A stretch of 64,000 nucleotides of DNA from Kitasatospora terrestris (GCF_039542905.1 NZ_BAABIS010000001.1:2542001-2606000), one strand, 5' to 3'; counted from the first letter of the stretch, positions 1 through 9,701 are shown. A program made the numbers and translations. Notes: generated by a model not told the origin, from the sequence alone.

Positions 1-444
1 GATCTGCGCTCCGGAGTCGTTGAGGAGCTTCACGGTGCCGGCCGGGTCGGTGTTGGCGGCGGCGACGTTGTGGCTGAGCACCTTGAAGTCGCCGGGACCG
101 GTGCTCTTGTCGGTGAGCAGCCCGCCGAACATGTTGAGCCACAGCGCGGTGGGCAGCAGGACGGCGAGCAGCGCGGTGGCGGAGCGCCGCCACACGCCGA
201 GCCCGAGCAGGACCGGGATCGTCAGGCCGAGCCAGGGCAGGAAGGTCTCCAGCAGGCTGCCGAGGTTGCCGACGCCGTTGGGGACCTCGGCGTGGAAGGC
301 GAGCAGGACGGCGACGAGCAGGGCGAGCGCGGCGACGACCAGGCCGCGCCGCCAGCCGAGGCCGAGCCGGGCGAGACCGCGTCGCGGGGCGGGAGGCTGC
401 GCACCGTCCGCCGCCTCGGCCGCCGGACTGTCCGCCTGCACCAT
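1..444 (-). CDS. endonuclease/exonuclease/phosphatase family protein, membrane-anchored (C-terminus outside window)
   Basis: Only the first 148 residues are present; the gene runs off the left edge of the window. The ATG at 444 begins an Ala/Pro-rich cytoplasmic stretch, followed by three hydrophobic segments (about residues 30-50, 55-75 and 80-100). The start of an EEP fold then follows, recognisable by FKVLSHNVAAANTDP with the SxN of the first catalytic motif, and the sequence ends in LLNDSGAQI. This arrangement, three helices then an outward-facing EEP domain, is common in Streptomyces, where the enzymes are predicted phosphodiesterases or nucleases of unknown substrate. The catalytic His and Asp residues of the family lie in the missing part. 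It is transcribed away from the TetR gene upstream. The family is fairly sure; the reaction is not. Confidence 0.75.
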   Translation of the reverse strand, partial: MVQADSPAAEAADGAQPPAPRRGLARLGLGWRRGLVVAALALLVAVLLAFHAEVPNGVGNLGSLLETFLPWLGLTIPVLLGLGVWRRSATALLAVLLPTALWLNMFGGLLTDKSTGPGDFKVLSHNVAAANTDPAGTVKLLNDSGAQI

Positions 445-603
445 GCCCACTCCTCCGTGCCGTTCCGTGTTCTGTCGTGTCCGGCTGTGGCCGAGTTCGG
501 ACCGATTCCGGAGGAATTGGTCTGATTCTCGGCTCAGCCTATGACGGGACAGACGCGGCGGGGGCGACGCCGGGTTCCGGCGCGGCCCCGGCTGTGGGCT
601 CGG

Positions 604-1338
604 TCACGGCCGGTCGGACGGCTCCGGCCGGGGTCGGGTGCCGATGCCCTGCAGGACGGTGTCGACCATGGTGCGGGCCAGGTCGGGGTCGTCCAGCGGG
701 GAGTCGTCCCAGAGCACGCTGCGCAGCAGGATCGGGCCGAGGACCAGTTCGCAGAGCAGTTCCACGTCGACGTCGGAGCGCAGTTCGCCCTCGGCGACGC
801 CGCGGCGGACGATCGTGCGGAGGAGTTCGCGCCGCGGCTTGATCACTCGTTCGTGGTACGTCGCCTTCAGTTCGGGCCAGGCGCCCATCTGGCCGAGGGC
901 GGACTTCACCACCCAGCGGGAGCGCTTGATCAGGCCGCGCCGGCGCATGTACTCGACCAGCGCGATCAGGTCGTCCCGGTAGGTCGGTCCGACCAGCGGC
1001 GGGGGCGGCTGCTCCAGGCGGTCGATCACGTCGACCAGCAGGGCCTCCTTGTTGGGCCAGCGCCGGTAGATGGTGGCCTTGCCGACGCCCGCGGCGGCGG
1101 CGATCCGTTCGACGGAGAGTTCGGCGAGCCCGCTGCCGTCCTCCATCAGGCGCTCGACGGCGGCGAAGATCGCCTGCTCGGCCGCCTCGCTGCGCGGACG
1201 CCCGCGGCGCGGGGCGGCGCCGGCCGCCGCGTCGGTCGCGGCGGCCGGGCCGGTCCCGGGGCACGGGGCGGGTCCGGTGCCCGGGGCGGGTCCGGTGGAG
1301 TCGGCGGCCGGCTGCGTGCCCGGCAGGTCGATCTTCAT
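604..1338 (-). CDS. TetR/AcrR family transcriptional regulator
   Basis: This 244-residue regulator opens with a long Pro/Gly/Ala-rich tail of about 40 residues. A TetR-type helix-turn-helix follows (about 45-95), with the recognition helix in AAAGVGKATIYRRWPNKEAL, and then an all-helical ligand domain. The ATG at 1338 lies 23 bp behind the stop of the MFS exporter gene on the same strand, so the two are almost certainly one transcript with the repressor second. An inverted repeat upstream of the MFS gene (2984-3006) is the likely operator, so the pump and its repressor would be induced together by a pump substrate. The substrate cannot be read from sequence. The family is certain; control of the neighbouring pump is inferred from position. 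Confidence 0.88.
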   Translation of the reverse strand: MKIDLPGTQPAADSTGPAPGTGPAPCPGTGPAAATDAAAGAAPRRGRPRSEAAEQAIFAAVERLMEDGSGLAELSVERIAAAAGVGKATIYRRWPNKEALLVDVIDRLEQPPPPLVGPTYRDDLIALVEYMRRRGLIKRSRWVVKSALGQMGAWPELKATYHERVIKPRRELLRTIVRRGVAEGELRSDVDVELLCELVLGPILLRSVLWDDSPLDDPDLARTMVDTVLQGIGTRPRPEPSDRP

Positions 1339-1361
1339 GCGCCCATTCTCCACCGGCCGGC

Positions 1362-2960
1362 TCAAACCCTGGCGGGGTCGGAGGCGGACTCGGGCGCGAC
1401 GGCCTTGCCGGGCCCGCCGGGGGCGTCGGCGGTGCGGCCGGGCAGCAGCAGGAGCGCGATCACCGCGCCGACCGCGGTGATGCCGGCGGAGAGTCCGGCG
1501 ACCACGTGCATGGCGTGCAGGAAGGAGTCCATGGCGGGGGTGACCAGCGCGCTGTCGTGCGTGCGGGCGGCGATCGCCAGGGTGGCCTCCAGCGACTCGC
1601 CGGCCTTGTCGCGCAGGGCGGGCGGCAGCGCGGCGAGGTGGTCGGAGATGCCGTCCCGGTAGACGGTGGAGAGCACCGCGCCGAGCACGGCGACGCCGAG
1701 CGAGCCGCCGACCTGCCGGAAGGTGTTGTTGATCGCGGAGCCGGCACCGGCCTTCTCGCGGGGCAGCGCGCCCATGATCGCGACGGTGACCGGCGGCATC
1801 ACGTGCGCCATGCCGGCGCCCATCACGAAGCCGAGCACCACCAGCACCCAGATCGGCGTGGTCGCGCCGAGGAAGAGGTAGCCGAGGAAGCCGACCGCGA
1901 TCAGCGCCATGCCGCCGGCGCAGGTGGCGCGGACGCCGAACCGGTCGACCACCAGCCGGGCCCGGGGGGCGAACAGCAGCTGGGCGCCGGCCAGCGGGAG
2001 CATCAGCGCGCCCGCCTGGAGGGCGCTGTAGCCGCGGACGCTCTGGGTGTAGAAGACGCCGAAGAAGGAGACGCCCATCAGCGCGAAGAACACCACGCCG
2101 ACCACCGCGATCGAGGCCGAGAAGACCTTGTTGCGGAACCAGCCGATGTCCAGGGCCGGGTGGCTGGTGCGCTTCTCGAACAGCACGAACGCCACCAGCG
2201 CCAGCACGCCGACCGCGATCGGCACCCAGGCCTTCGGGTCGAGGAAGTCGGCCAGCTCGCCGCCCTTGATGATGCCGTAGATCAGCGCGACCAGGCCGAC
2301 GATGGACAGCAGCACGCCGATCGGGTCGAGCCGGCCGGGGGCGGGGTCCTTGGAGTCCGGCACCAGCAGGAACATCGCGACCAGGGCGACCACCACGATC
2401 GGCACGTTGACCAGGAAGACCGAGCCCCACCAGAAGTGCTCGATCAGCAGGCCGCCGGTGATCGGGCCGACCGCGATGGCCAGGCCGACCGCGCCGGCCC
2501 AGATGCCGATCGCCTTCGGCTGCTCGTGCCGCTCGAAGACGTTCATGATGATCGCCAGCGTGGCGGGCATCACGAAGGCGCCGCCGAGGCCCATCACCGC
2601 CCGGTAGCCGATCAGCTCGCCCGGGGTGGTGGCGAGCGAGGAGAGCAGCGAGCCGAGGCCGAAGACGAGCATGCCGCCGAGCAGCGTCCACTTGCGGCCG
2701 AAGCGGTCACCGAGCAGGCCGGCGGTGAACAGCAGGCCGGCGAAGACCAGGGTGTACGAGTTGATCGCCCACTCCAGGTCGCTCTGGCTGGCGCCGAGCC
2801 CGACCGGGGCGGGGGTGGCGATGGTCTTCATCGCCACGTTGAGGATCGAGTTGTCGAGGACGACGACGAGCAGGGCGAGCAGCAGCGTGCCGAGGATCGC
2901 CCAGCGGCGACGGTGGACGGCTTCGGGCACCCGCGAGGGTGCGGGCGTGGCGGTGGTCAT
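1362..2960 (-). CDS. MFS multidrug efflux transporter (DHA2, 14-TM)
   Basis: This 532-residue integral membrane protein belongs to the drug:H+ antiporter-2 branch of the major facilitator superfamily. About 14 hydrophobic helices are visible. The first carries the family signature [13 protein letters not shown], and helix 2-3 has the motif A loop [10 protein letters not shown]. The chosen ATG at 2960 ([10 protein letters not shown]) gives the usual short N-terminal tail; a longer open frame upstream would add about 55 non-homologous residues and run through the putative operator. It is followed by a TetR gene after 23 bp. Proton-driven export of a hydrophobic drug or natural product is the expected role. 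The specific substrate is unknown. Confidence 0.9.
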   Translation of the reverse strand: MTTATPAPSRVPEAVHRRRWAILGTLLLALLVVVLDNSILNVAMKTIATPAPVGLGASQSDLEWAINSYTLVFAGLLFTAGLLGDRFGRKWTLLGGMLVFGLGSLLSSLATTPGELIGYRAVMGLGGAFVMPATLAIIMNVFERHEQPKAIGIWAGAVGLAIAVGPITGGLLIEHFWWGSVFLVNVPIVVVALVAMFLLVPDSKDPAPGRLDPIGVLLSIVGLVALIYGIIKGGELADFLDPKAWVPIAVGVLALVAFVLFEKRTSHPALDIGWFRNKVFSASIAVVGVVFFALMGVSFFGVFYTQSVRGYSALQAGALMLPLAGAQLLFAPRARLVVDRFGVRATCAGGMALIAVGFLGYLFLGATTPIWVLVVLGFVMGAGMAHVMPPVTVAIMGALPREKAGAGSAINNTFRQVGGSLGVAVLGAVLSTVYRDGISDHLAALPPALRDKAGESLEATLAIAARTHDSALVTPAMDSFLHAMHVVAGLSAGITAVGAVIALLLLPGRTADAPGGPGKAVAPESASDPARV

Positions 2961-2983
2961 GCGGCTCAGCGTAGCTCCGATTT

Positions 2984-3006
2984 CGATACGAGACGGGGCC
3001 GTATCG
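2984..3006. promoter_or_regulatory. probable TetR operator upstream of the MFS-TetR operon
   Basis: The inverted repeat CGATACG-N9-CGTATCG (arms 2984-2990 and 3000-3006) lies 24 bp before the MFS start codon. Flanking TTT and AAA extend the near symmetry. Its position and size fit a site bound by the TetR protein of the same operon, blocking transcription of exporter and repressor. The assignment is by position and symmetry only. Confidence 0.55.
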
Positions 3007-3153
3007 TAAAACTCGGGTAAAGCCGCGTCCGTGTCGGCTGCGCGACAGTCCGTGCGGCCGGTCTTTGCGCCGGGCCTCCGGCGTGCAAGCATGGAGCCAG
3101 ATCCGGGGACGCCGCACGGCGCCACGAGACAACAACCTTCAGGAGTCTGTTCG

Positions 3154-4020
3154 ATGAACGCTTCTCCGCTTCAGCCTGCCCCGGCGCAGGAAGGTGCCGT
3201 CCTGTACGGCGGCATCACCAACCGCCGGGTGACCGTCCGCGACCTCGCCAAGGCCAAGCAGCACGGCGAGCGCTGGGCGATGCTCACCGCGTACGACGCC
3301 CTCACCGCCGGCGTGTTCGACGAGGCGGGGATCCCGGTGCTGCTGGTCGGCGACTCGGCCGGCAACTGCCACCTCGGCTACGAGACCACCGTGCCGGTGA
3401 CCATGGACCAGATGGTGATGCTCTCCGCCGCCGTCGTCCGCGGCACCCGGCGCGCGCTGGTCGTCGGCGACATGCCGTTCGGCTCCTACCAGGAGTCGCC
3501 CGCGCAGGCCATGCACAACGCCGCCCGCCTGATGAAGGAGGCCGGCGTCGGCGCGGTCAAGCTGGAGGGCGGCGAGCGCAGCGCCCGCTCGATCGAGCTG
3601 CTGGTCGAGGCCGGCATCCCGGTGATGGCGCACGTCGGCCTCACCCCGCAGTCGGTGCACGCCTTCGGCGGGTACCCGGTGCAGGGGCGCGGCGACGAGG
3701 CGGCGCACCAGCTGCTGCGGGACGCCAAGGCGGTGCAGCAGGCCGGCGCGTTCGCGGTGGTGCTGGAGGCCGTGCCTGCCGAGCTCGCCGCGCAGGTCAC
3801 CGAGCAACTGGCGATCCCGACCGTCGGCATCGGCGCGGGCGCCGGCACCGACGCCCAGGTGCTGGTGTGGACCGACTTCGCCGGGATGACGGCGGGCCGG
3901 GTGCCGAAGTTCGTCAAGCAGTACGCCAACCTGCGCGCCGTCCTCGGCGACGCCGCCCGCGCCTTCGCGGCCGACGTCGGCGCCGGGACCTTCCCGGCCC
4001 CGGAGCACACCTTCAAGTAA
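3154..4020 (+). CDS. panB: 3-methyl-2-oxobutanoate hydroxymethyltransferase (ketopantoate hydroxymethyltransferase)
   Basis: PanB transfers a hydroxymethyl group from 5,10-methylene-tetrahydrofolate to 2-oxoisovalerate, giving ketopantoate, the first committed step of pantothenate and coenzyme A synthesis in the cytoplasm. The 288-residue product has family blocks throughout: [20 protein letters not shown] near the N-terminus, the metal/substrate block [39 protein letters not shown] and IPTVGIGAG. The ATG at 3154 follows an AGGAG ribosome site; the open frame upstream adds about 40 residues outside the family. It stands alone rather than with panC, as often seen in actinomycetes. Length and motifs are complete, so function is confident. 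Confidence 0.96.
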   Translation: MNASPLQPAPAQEGAVLYGGITNRRVTVRDLAKAKQHGERWAMLTAYDALTAGVFDEAGIPVLLVGDSAGNCHLGYETTVPVTMDQMVMLSAAVVRGTRRALVVGDMPFGSYQESPAQAMHNAARLMKEAGVGAVKLEGGERSARSIELLVEAGIPVMAHVGLTPQSVHAFGGYPVQGRGDEAAHQLLRDAKAVQQAGAFAVVLEAVPAELAAQVTEQLAIPTVGIGAGAGTDAQVLVWTDFAGMTAGRVPKFVKQYANLRAVLGDAARAFAADVGAGTFPAPEHTFK

Positions 4021-4035
4021 CCGGCAGGGCGCTGC

Positions 4036-4078
4036 CACCCCGCTGTCAGTCGGCTGACGGCGGGGTGACAGCGGGGTG
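4036..4078 (+). terminator. 13-bp inverted repeat between panB and the ABC exporter
   Basis: CACCCCGCTGTCA (4036-4048) is exactly complementary to TGACAGCGGGGTG (4066-4078), with a 17-nt loop that itself contains GTCAG-tcgg-CTGAC. The right arm is part of an 11-bp tandem direct repeat CGGGGTGACAG at 4061-4071 and 4072-4082. It begins 16 bp after panB and ends 28 bp before the next start codon. It is probably a terminator for panB; a protein-binding site controlling the exporter is the alternative. Confidence 0.5.
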
Positions 4079-4105
4079 ACAGCGGCCCCGGGCAGCCTTG
4101 GCGAC

Positions 4106-5104
4106 ATGACATCGATCGCCAACAGCAACGCCGTGGAGGTCCGCGGCATCGTCAAGACGTACGGCGAGACCAGGGCCCTCGACGGGGTCGACCTGACCGT
4201 GCGCGAGGGGACGGTGCTGGGGCTGCTCGGACCCAACGGCGCCGGGAAGACCACCCTGGTCCGGGTCCTGTCCACCCTGATCAAGCCGGACGCCGGCACC
4301 GCCTTCGTCGGCGGCTACGACGTGCTGCGCCAGCCGAAGCAGCTGCGCCGCACCATCGGCCTCACCGGCCAGTACGCCTCGGTCGACGAGCTGCTCTCCG
4401 GCTACGAGAACCTCTACCTGATCGGCCGCCTCCTGGACCTGTCCGCCAAGGAGTCGAAGGCCCGGGCCAACGAGCTGCTGGAGCGCTTCTCGCTCACCGA
4501 CGCGGCCAGGCGCCCCGCGAAGACCTACTCCGGCGGCATGCGCCGCCGGCTCGACCTGGCGGCGTCGATGATCGGCCGCCCGAAGGTGCTGTACCTGGAC
4601 GAGCCCACCACCGGCCTGGACCCGCGGACCCGCAACGAGGTGTGGGACGAGGTGCAGCGGATGGTCGCCGAGGGCTCCACCGTGCTGCTCACCACCCAGT
4701 ACATGGAGGAGGCCGAGCAGCTCGCGCACGAGCTGACGGTGATCGACAGGGGCCGGGTGATCGCCAACGGCGGGATCTCCGAGCTGAAGACCCGGGTCGG
4801 CGGCAAGACCCTGCAGGTGACCCCGCGCAACGCCGCCGAGCTGCCGGAGATGGCGCGCTGCCTGCGCGAGGCCGGCATCGCCGCGACTGTCTCCCCCGAC
4901 ACCGAGCTGCTGTCGGTGCAGCTCACCGACGAGGAGCAGCTGACCGCCGTGGTCGGCGTGCTCGGCACCCGCGGCTTCGGCATCGCGGGCCTCGACACCG
5001 AGCTGCCCAGCCTGGACGAGGTCTTCCTCGCCATCACCGGCAAGCGCGACGCCTCCACCGACAGCATCCCCGCCCCGACCCGTGACAAGGAGCCCGTCGC
5101 ATGA
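4106..5104 (+). CDS. daunorubicin-resistance-type ABC transporter ATP-binding protein
   Basis: This 332-residue ATPase subunit belongs to the DrrA class, which drives export of polyketides, peptides or lipids through an ABC-2 permease. Walker A is GPNGAGKTT (about residues 43-51), the Q-loop lies in GLTGQYASVDELL, the signature is YSGGMRRRLDLA, Walker B is VLYLDEPTTGLD, and the switch region is LTTQYMEEAEQL. The C-terminal 90 residues (KTLQVTPRN onward) match the accessory domain typical of DrrA. The ATG at 4106 is preferred over an in-frame start 30 bp upstream because family members start just before the VRGIVKTYG strand. The downstream permease overlaps by 4 bp, so the two form one transporter. 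The cargo is unknown. Confidence 0.92.
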   Translation: MTSIANSNAVEVRGIVKTYGETRALDGVDLTVREGTVLGLLGPNGAGKTTLVRVLSTLIKPDAGTAFVGGYDVLRQPKQLRRTIGLTGQYASVDELLSGYENLYLIGRLLDLSAKESKARANELLERFSLTDAARRPAKTYSGGMRRRLDLAASMIGRPKVLYLDEPTTGLDPRTRNEVWDEVQRMVAEGSTVLLTTQYMEEAEQLAHELTVIDRGRVIANGGISELKTRVGGKTLQVTPRNAAELPEMARCLREAGIAATVSPDTELLSVQLTDEEQLTAVVGVLGTRGFGIAGLDTELPSLDEVFLAITGKRDASTDSIPAPTRDKEPVA

Positions 5105-5901
5105 GCAGCGCCGTTCTCGACGCCAACGACACCCGGATCGGGCTCCGCGCCTCGGCCCGCCACCTGGGTGCGCTGACCCGCCGCAACCTGATGCGGATCA
5201 AGGCCGACCCCGAGTCGATGCTGGACGCGCTGCTGGTCCCGATCATCTTCACGGTGCTGTTCGTCTACGTGTTCGGCGGCGCGGTCGCCGGCGGCCAGCA
5301 GGCCTACATCCAGTACATGGTCCCGGGCCTGCTCGGCACCACCGGCCTCAACCTGGCGATGGCCGTCGGCACCGGTCTGAACAGCGACTTCCAGACCGGG
5401 GTGATGGACCGCTTCCGGACGCTGCCGATCGGCCGGTCCGCGGTGCTGCTGTCCAAGATCGCGGCGGAGATGATGCGCTCGGTCGTCGCCTTCACCGTGC
5501 TGATCACCTTCTCGATGATCCTCGGCCTGAAGCTGACCACCGGCTTCCTCCCGCTGCTCGCCGCGGTCGGCCTGTCCCTGATGCTCGGCATGTCGATCGT
5601 GTGGATCTCGATGCTGCTCGGCATGTCGCTGCGCAGCGCCCAGGCGGTCCAGGGAGTGTCGATGATGGTCATCATGCCGCTGCAGTTCGGCAGCTCGATC
5701 TTCGCGCCGGCCAGCACCATGCCGGGCTGGCTGCAGGCCTTCACCAAGTACAACCCGCTGTCCGCGCTGGCCGACGCCTGCCGCAACCTGATCAACGGCG
5801 GCCCGGTGGCCCACTCGGCGACCATCGTGGTGGTGTTCTCCGTCGTGGTCACGGCGGTCTTCGCGCCGCTCGCGGTGGCCCGCTTCCGCAAGCGGACCTG
5901 A
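5101..5901 (+). CDS. ABC-2 type permease (DrrB-like)
   Basis: This 266-residue inner-membrane subunit is translationally coupled (ATGA overlap) to the DrrA-like ATPase. It has a cytoplasmic N-terminus containing the usual RRNLMRIKADPES stretch. Six hydrophobic helices follow, with the family block VPGLLGTTGLNLAMAVGTGL and, late in the protein, YNPLSALADACRNLINGG, a hallmark of DrrB permeases. The last helix ends in a short basic tail RFRKRT. Together with the upstream ATPase it should form a homodimeric exporter. No biosynthetic genes adjoin it, so a general xenobiotic or lipid role is as likely as self-resistance. Confidence 0.9.
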   Translation: MSSAVLDANDTRIGLRASARHLGALTRRNLMRIKADPESMLDALLVPIIFTVLFVYVFGGAVAGGQQAYIQYMVPGLLGTTGLNLAMAVGTGLNSDFQTGVMDRFRTLPIGRSAVLLSKIAAEMMRSVVAFTVLITFSMILGLKLTTGFLPLLAAVGLSLMLGMSIVWISMLLGMSLRSAQAVQGVSMMVIMPLQFGSSIFAPASTMPGWLQAFTKYNPLSALADACRNLINGGPVAHSATIVVVFSVVVTAVFAPLAVARFRKRT

Positions 5902-5919
5902 TCCGGGCCCGGCGGCCGG

Positions 5920-8900
5920 TCAGTAGTCCGCGATGCCGTCGAGCAGGGCGGCCGCCTCCGACAGTTCGAGGCGGCCGCCCTCCTCGTACGCCGCCTCGTA
6001 CTCGGCCGGGCCGACCCGCTCGCGCGCCAGCCGCTCGCAGTACTCCCGCTCGGAGCGCTCCATGTACGAGCCGAGGTGCCCGTGCAGCGCGTCGTGCGCG
6101 CCGAGCAGCACCGCGGCCCGGCGGGCGGCCCGGGGCTCGTCCAGACGGACCGCCAGCTCGGCGAGGACCGCGGCGGCCGGGGTCAGCAGCATCAGCGACA
6201 TGTGCTCGGCGAAGACCGTCGCACCGCCCTGGACGTCCCTCATCCGGCGCCGCCCCGAGGCCAGTTGGGCCAGCCCCTCGCGGACCCGGCCCGAACGGGC
6301 CAGCGCCCAGCCCCGGATGCAGTCGACCACGCCGAGGAAGACCTCGGGCGCGACCGGCCCGAGCGTGCGCTGCTCCTCCCCGAGCAGGTCCAACTGCCCG
6401 AGGCCCCGGGCGTACTCGCCGCGCTGGACGTAGTGGTGGCAGAGCACCAGCCGCCCGTACATCCGGGCGCCGTCGGAGGAGTGGCCGCTCACCGAGATCT
6501 CGGCCAGCGCGTCCACCACCATCCGCTCGCCCACCCCGTGGTCGAACTCCATCAGCGTCTCGCCGAGCCGCACCCGCAGCAGCGGCACCTCCTGGAGCGC
6601 GCCCAGCTCGGTGGCCAGCACGATGGCCCGCCGGTAGTTGTCGGCGGCCCGCTGCCCGTCACCGAGCTTGGCGAAGTTCTCGGCCTGCGCGGCCAGCGTC
6701 TCGGACTGCCCCCAGCGGTCGCCGGCCCGGGTGAACAGCTCCAGCGCCTCGGCGCTGTCCTCCACCGCCTGGCCCAGCTCGCCCACCCAGTCGTTGAGCA
6801 GCCGCGAGCGCAGCTGCAGGGCGAACGCCAGGTCGCCCTCCCGGCCGTGCAGCCGGGCGCCGACCACCGCGTCGTCCACGGCCTCCCGCATCCGGCCCAT
6901 CTCCCCCGCCAGGAACAGCGCGAACATCCGCAGCAGCACCGGGGAGCGGTACGACTGCGGCAGGTCCGGGGTGTACATCTTCAGGATCCGGTCGGCGGTG
7001 CGCAGCGCCTCTGGGTCGCCGAGCGTCGCCATGTTGCCGGTGAACATCGACACCAGCCGCTGCAACCCCAGGTGCCGGCGCGCCTCCTCCAGCATCTCGG
7101 GGGCCATCGGCAGCGGCGCGTCCAGCGGCCCCTCGGTGAGCGGGACCGGCATCGGGGCGTCCTCGGCGTACGGGTCGGGCCCGAGCGCGGAGACCGCGTC
7201 GTACCAGGCCCGGGCCTCGGTCCGGTAGTCGCGCAGCGTCCAGTAGCTGCTCATCGCGAGGGCGAGGACCAGCGCCTCCTGCTCCTCGCCGAGCTCCACG
7301 GCGCGGCGCAGCGCGGCCCGGATGTTGTCCTGCTCCCGCTCCAGCCGGGCGAGTTCGGTGAGCTGCCCGGGGCCGTGCAGGTCCAGCTCGGCCTTCCGGA
7401 CGAGTTCCCGGTAGTGCCGGACGTGGCGCAGCGCCACCTCGGGCTCCTCGCCGGACTCGGCCAGCCGCTCGGTGGCGTACTCGTGGATGGTCTCCAGCAT
7501 CCCGTACCGGGGTTCGCCCCCCAGGTCGGCGACCAGCAGTGACTTGTCGACCAGCGAGAGCAGCAGGTCGGCGACCTGCCCGCGGGTGACCTCGGTGCCG
7601 TCGGCGACCACCTGCTCGGCGTCCTCCAGGGTGCAGCCGCCGGCGAAGACCGCGAGCCGGCGCAGCACCGCGCGCTCCCGGGAGCCGAGCAGGTCCCAGC
7701 TCCAGTCGACCACGGCGCGCAGCGTCTGCTGACGCGGCAGCAGGGTCCGCGAACCGGCGGTGAGCAGGGCGAACCTGCTGTCCAGCCGGTCCGCGAGCCG
7801 GCGCGGCGTCAGTCCGCGCAGCCGCGCGGCGGCCAGCTCGATCGCCAGCGGCAGCCCGTCGAGCCGGCGGCAGATCTCGGCGCACGCCTCCGGGTCGTCG
7901 GCGACCGCGAAGCCGGGCCGGGCCGCGGCGCCGCGCTCGGCGAGCAGCCGCAGAGCCGCCGGATCGGGCAGCGGCTCCACCGGCAGCACCGCCTCGCCCG
8001 GCACGCCGAGCGGCTCCCGGCTGGTGGCCAGCACGGTCAGGCCCGGGCACTCGGCGAGCAGCCGGTCGGCCAGGTCGGCGGCGGCCTGCACCAGGTGCTC
8101 GCAGTTGTCGAGCAGCAGCAGCATCCGGCGGCGGCCGCAGTGGTCGAGCAGCCGGCGCAGCGGGTCGTCGCGGCTGTCCATCGCCTCGCCGACCGCGCCA
8201 CCGGTGTGCAGCACGGTGTCGCGCAGGCCCAGCGCGGAGACCACCGCGCCGGGGACGGCGGCCGGGTCCTCCAGCGGGGCGAGCTCGACCTGCCAGACGC
8301 CGTCCGGCCAGCCGGCGCCGGTCTGGGCGATCCGGCCGGCCTCCAGTGAGAGCCTGGTCTTGCCGGAGCCGCCGGGGCCGGTCAGCGTGGTCAGCCGGCC
8401 CGCGTCCAGCGCGGCCCCGACCGTGGCGAGGTCGCCGTCCCGGCCGACGAAGCTGGTCAGCCGCGGCCGCAGGTTGCCCGCGGCCCGCAGCGCCTCGCCG
8501 GCCGGCGGGCGCGCACCGGCGCCGTCCGGCCCCGTGGCCGCGGCAGGCCCGTCGTGAGGGTTGCCGTGGCGGCCGCCGCGGGGGTCGCCGTGGGGGTCGC
8601 CGTCACCGCCCGGCACGCCGTACGGCGGCTCTCCGTCGCCCGGCGGGCCACCCACGCCCGGCCGCCGGCCCGCCCCGGGTGCGCCGCCTGCTCCCGCCGG
8701 GCCACCGCTCGCCACCGCACCGCCGCTCGCCACCGCACCGCCGCTCGCGGCCGCGCCGTCGTCCGCCGCCCAGCCCGCGTCGCCCGCTCCGTCCCCGCCC
8801 ACCGCCCCGGCCGCGCGTCCGGCGCCGCCACCACCCCGGTGCGGGTTGAGCAGCTCGCGGTACAGCGCCTGGAGCTCCGCCCCCGGGTCGGTGCCGAGCT

Positions 8901-9552
8901 CCTCGACCAGCGCCCGGCGGACGCCCTCGTACCGCTGCAGCGCCTCGGCGGTCCGCCCGCCGTCCCGCAGCGCGCGGATCAGCAGCACCTGCCAGGACTC
9001 GTCCAGCGGGTGCTGCTCGCACAGCTCGGCCAGCTCCGCGGTGGCGACGCCGGTGCGGCCGAGGGCGAGCAGGGCGGTGATCCGGCACCGCCGGGCGTCG
9101 TCGCGCTGGGCCTCCAGCCGGGCGGCCGGGCCGTACCGGTCCGGCAGGTCGGCCAGCGCCGGGCCGCGCCACAGCCCGAGCGCCGCGTCCAGCCGCTCCA
9201 GGGCGACTCCGGGCTCCCCGGCCTCCAGCGCCGCGCGGCCCTCGGCCGCCAGCCGCTGGAACTCGCCGACGTCGGTCCGGCCGTCGGTCAGCCAGTACCC
9301 GGCCGGGCCGGAGCCGACCTCGGCGCGGCCGACGGTGCGGCGCAGCCGGCCGACCAGGGTCTGCAGCGCGGCGGCGGAGTCCTGCGGCGGTTCGGCGTCC
9401 CACACCTCGTCGACCAGCAGCTCGGCGGGGACGGGCCGCCCCTGCCGCAGCACCAGGGCCGCGAGCAGGGCGCGCAGCCGGGCGCCGCCGAGCGGGACGG
9501 GGGTGCCGTCGTCGGAATGGGCCGTGGTCGTGCCGAGGATGCCGTAATGCAC
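5920..9552 (-). CDS. AfsR/SARP-family regulator with BTAD, NB-ARC-type ATPase and TPR domains
   Basis: This very large regulator (1,210 residues) has the AfsR architecture. An OmpR-type winged helix lies at about 5-90 (LGGARLRALLAALVLRQG) and a bacterial transcriptional activation domain at about 95-240. A Gly/Ala/Pro-rich linker runs to about 360. A STAND ATPase follows, with Walker A TLTGPGGSGKTRLS and Walker B RRMLLLLDNCEHL, and then helical repeats to the end. AfsR-type proteins integrate kinase or ligand signals to activate secondary-metabolism genes. GTG at 9552 is chosen because homologues start directly with the first strand (VHYGILG); an in-frame GTG at 9609 would add 19 residues. 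No biosynthetic cluster adjoins it, so a pleiotropic or local role cannot be decided. Confidence 0.88.
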   Translation of the reverse strand: MHYGILGTTTAHSDDGTPVPLGGARLRALLAALVLRQGRPVPAELLVDEVWDAEPPQDSAAALQTLVGRLRRTVGRAEVGSGPAGYWLTDGRTDVGEFQRLAAEGRAALEAGEPGVALERLDAALGLWRGPALADLPDRYGPAARLEAQRDDARRCRITALLALGRTGVATAELAELCEQHPLDESWQVLLIRALRDGGRTAEALQRYEGVRRALVEELGTDPGAELQALYRELLNPHRGGGGAGRAAGAVGGDGAGDAGWAADDGAAASGGAVASGGAVASGGPAGAGGAPGAGRRPGVGGPPGDGEPPYGVPGGDGDPHGDPRGGRHGNPHDGPAAATGPDGAGARPPAGEALRAAGNLRPRLTSFVGRDGDLATVGAALDAGRLTTLTGPGGSGKTRLSLEAGRIAQTGAGWPDGVWQVELAPLEDPAAVPGAVVSALGLRDTVLHTGGAVGEAMDSRDDPLRRLLDHCGRRRMLLLLDNCEHLVQAAADLADRLLAECPGLTVLATSREPLGVPGEAVLPVEPLPDPAALRLLAERGAAARPGFAVADDPEACAEICRRLDGLPLAIELAAARLRGLTPRRLADRLDSRFALLTAGSRTLLPRQQTLRAVVDWSWDLLGSRERAVLRRLAVFAGGCTLEDAEQVVADGTEVTRGQVADLLLSLVDKSLLVADLGGEPRYGMLETIHEYATERLAESGEEPEVALRHVRHYRELVRKAELDLHGPGQLTELARLEREQDNIRAALRRAVELGEEQEALVLALAMSSYWTLRDYRTEARAWYDAVSALGPDPYAEDAPMPVPLTEGPLDAPLPMAPEMLEEARRHLGLQRLVSMFTGNMATLGDPEALRTADRILKMYTPDLPQSYRSPVLLRMFALFLAGEMGRMREAVDDAVVGARLHGREGDLAFALQLRSRLLNDWVGELGQAVEDSAEALELFTRAGDRWGQSETLAAQAENFAKLGDGQRAADNYRRAIVLATELGALQEVPLLRVRLGETLMEFDHGVGERMVVDALAEISVSGHSSDGARMYGRLVLCHHYVQRGEYARGLGQLDLLGEEQRTLGPVAPEVFLGVVDCIRGWALARSGRVREGLAQLASGRRRMRDVQGGATVFAEHMSLMLLTPAAAVLAELAVRLDEPRAARRAAVLLGAHDALHGHLGSYMERSEREYCERLARERVGPAEYEAAYEEGGRLELSEAAALLDGIADY

Positions 9553-9701
9553 GCGACCATTCTGGTCGACGCCGCGGGGTGGAACACCGCCGATGTCCCG
9601 GACGTTCACGTGGGGCCGGTTGTCGGCCCGCCGCCGGGACCGGCATGATCGTCCCCTGCCAGTCCCCGCGTCCGTCCCTGCCAGCCCCGGAGTCGTACCG
9701 C

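Noticed and set aside
604..2691. Single 695-codon minus-strand frame covering TetR and most of the MFS gene
   Set aside because: The TetR part is real but the upstream portion is an out-of-frame read of the MFS gene; start is set at 1338.
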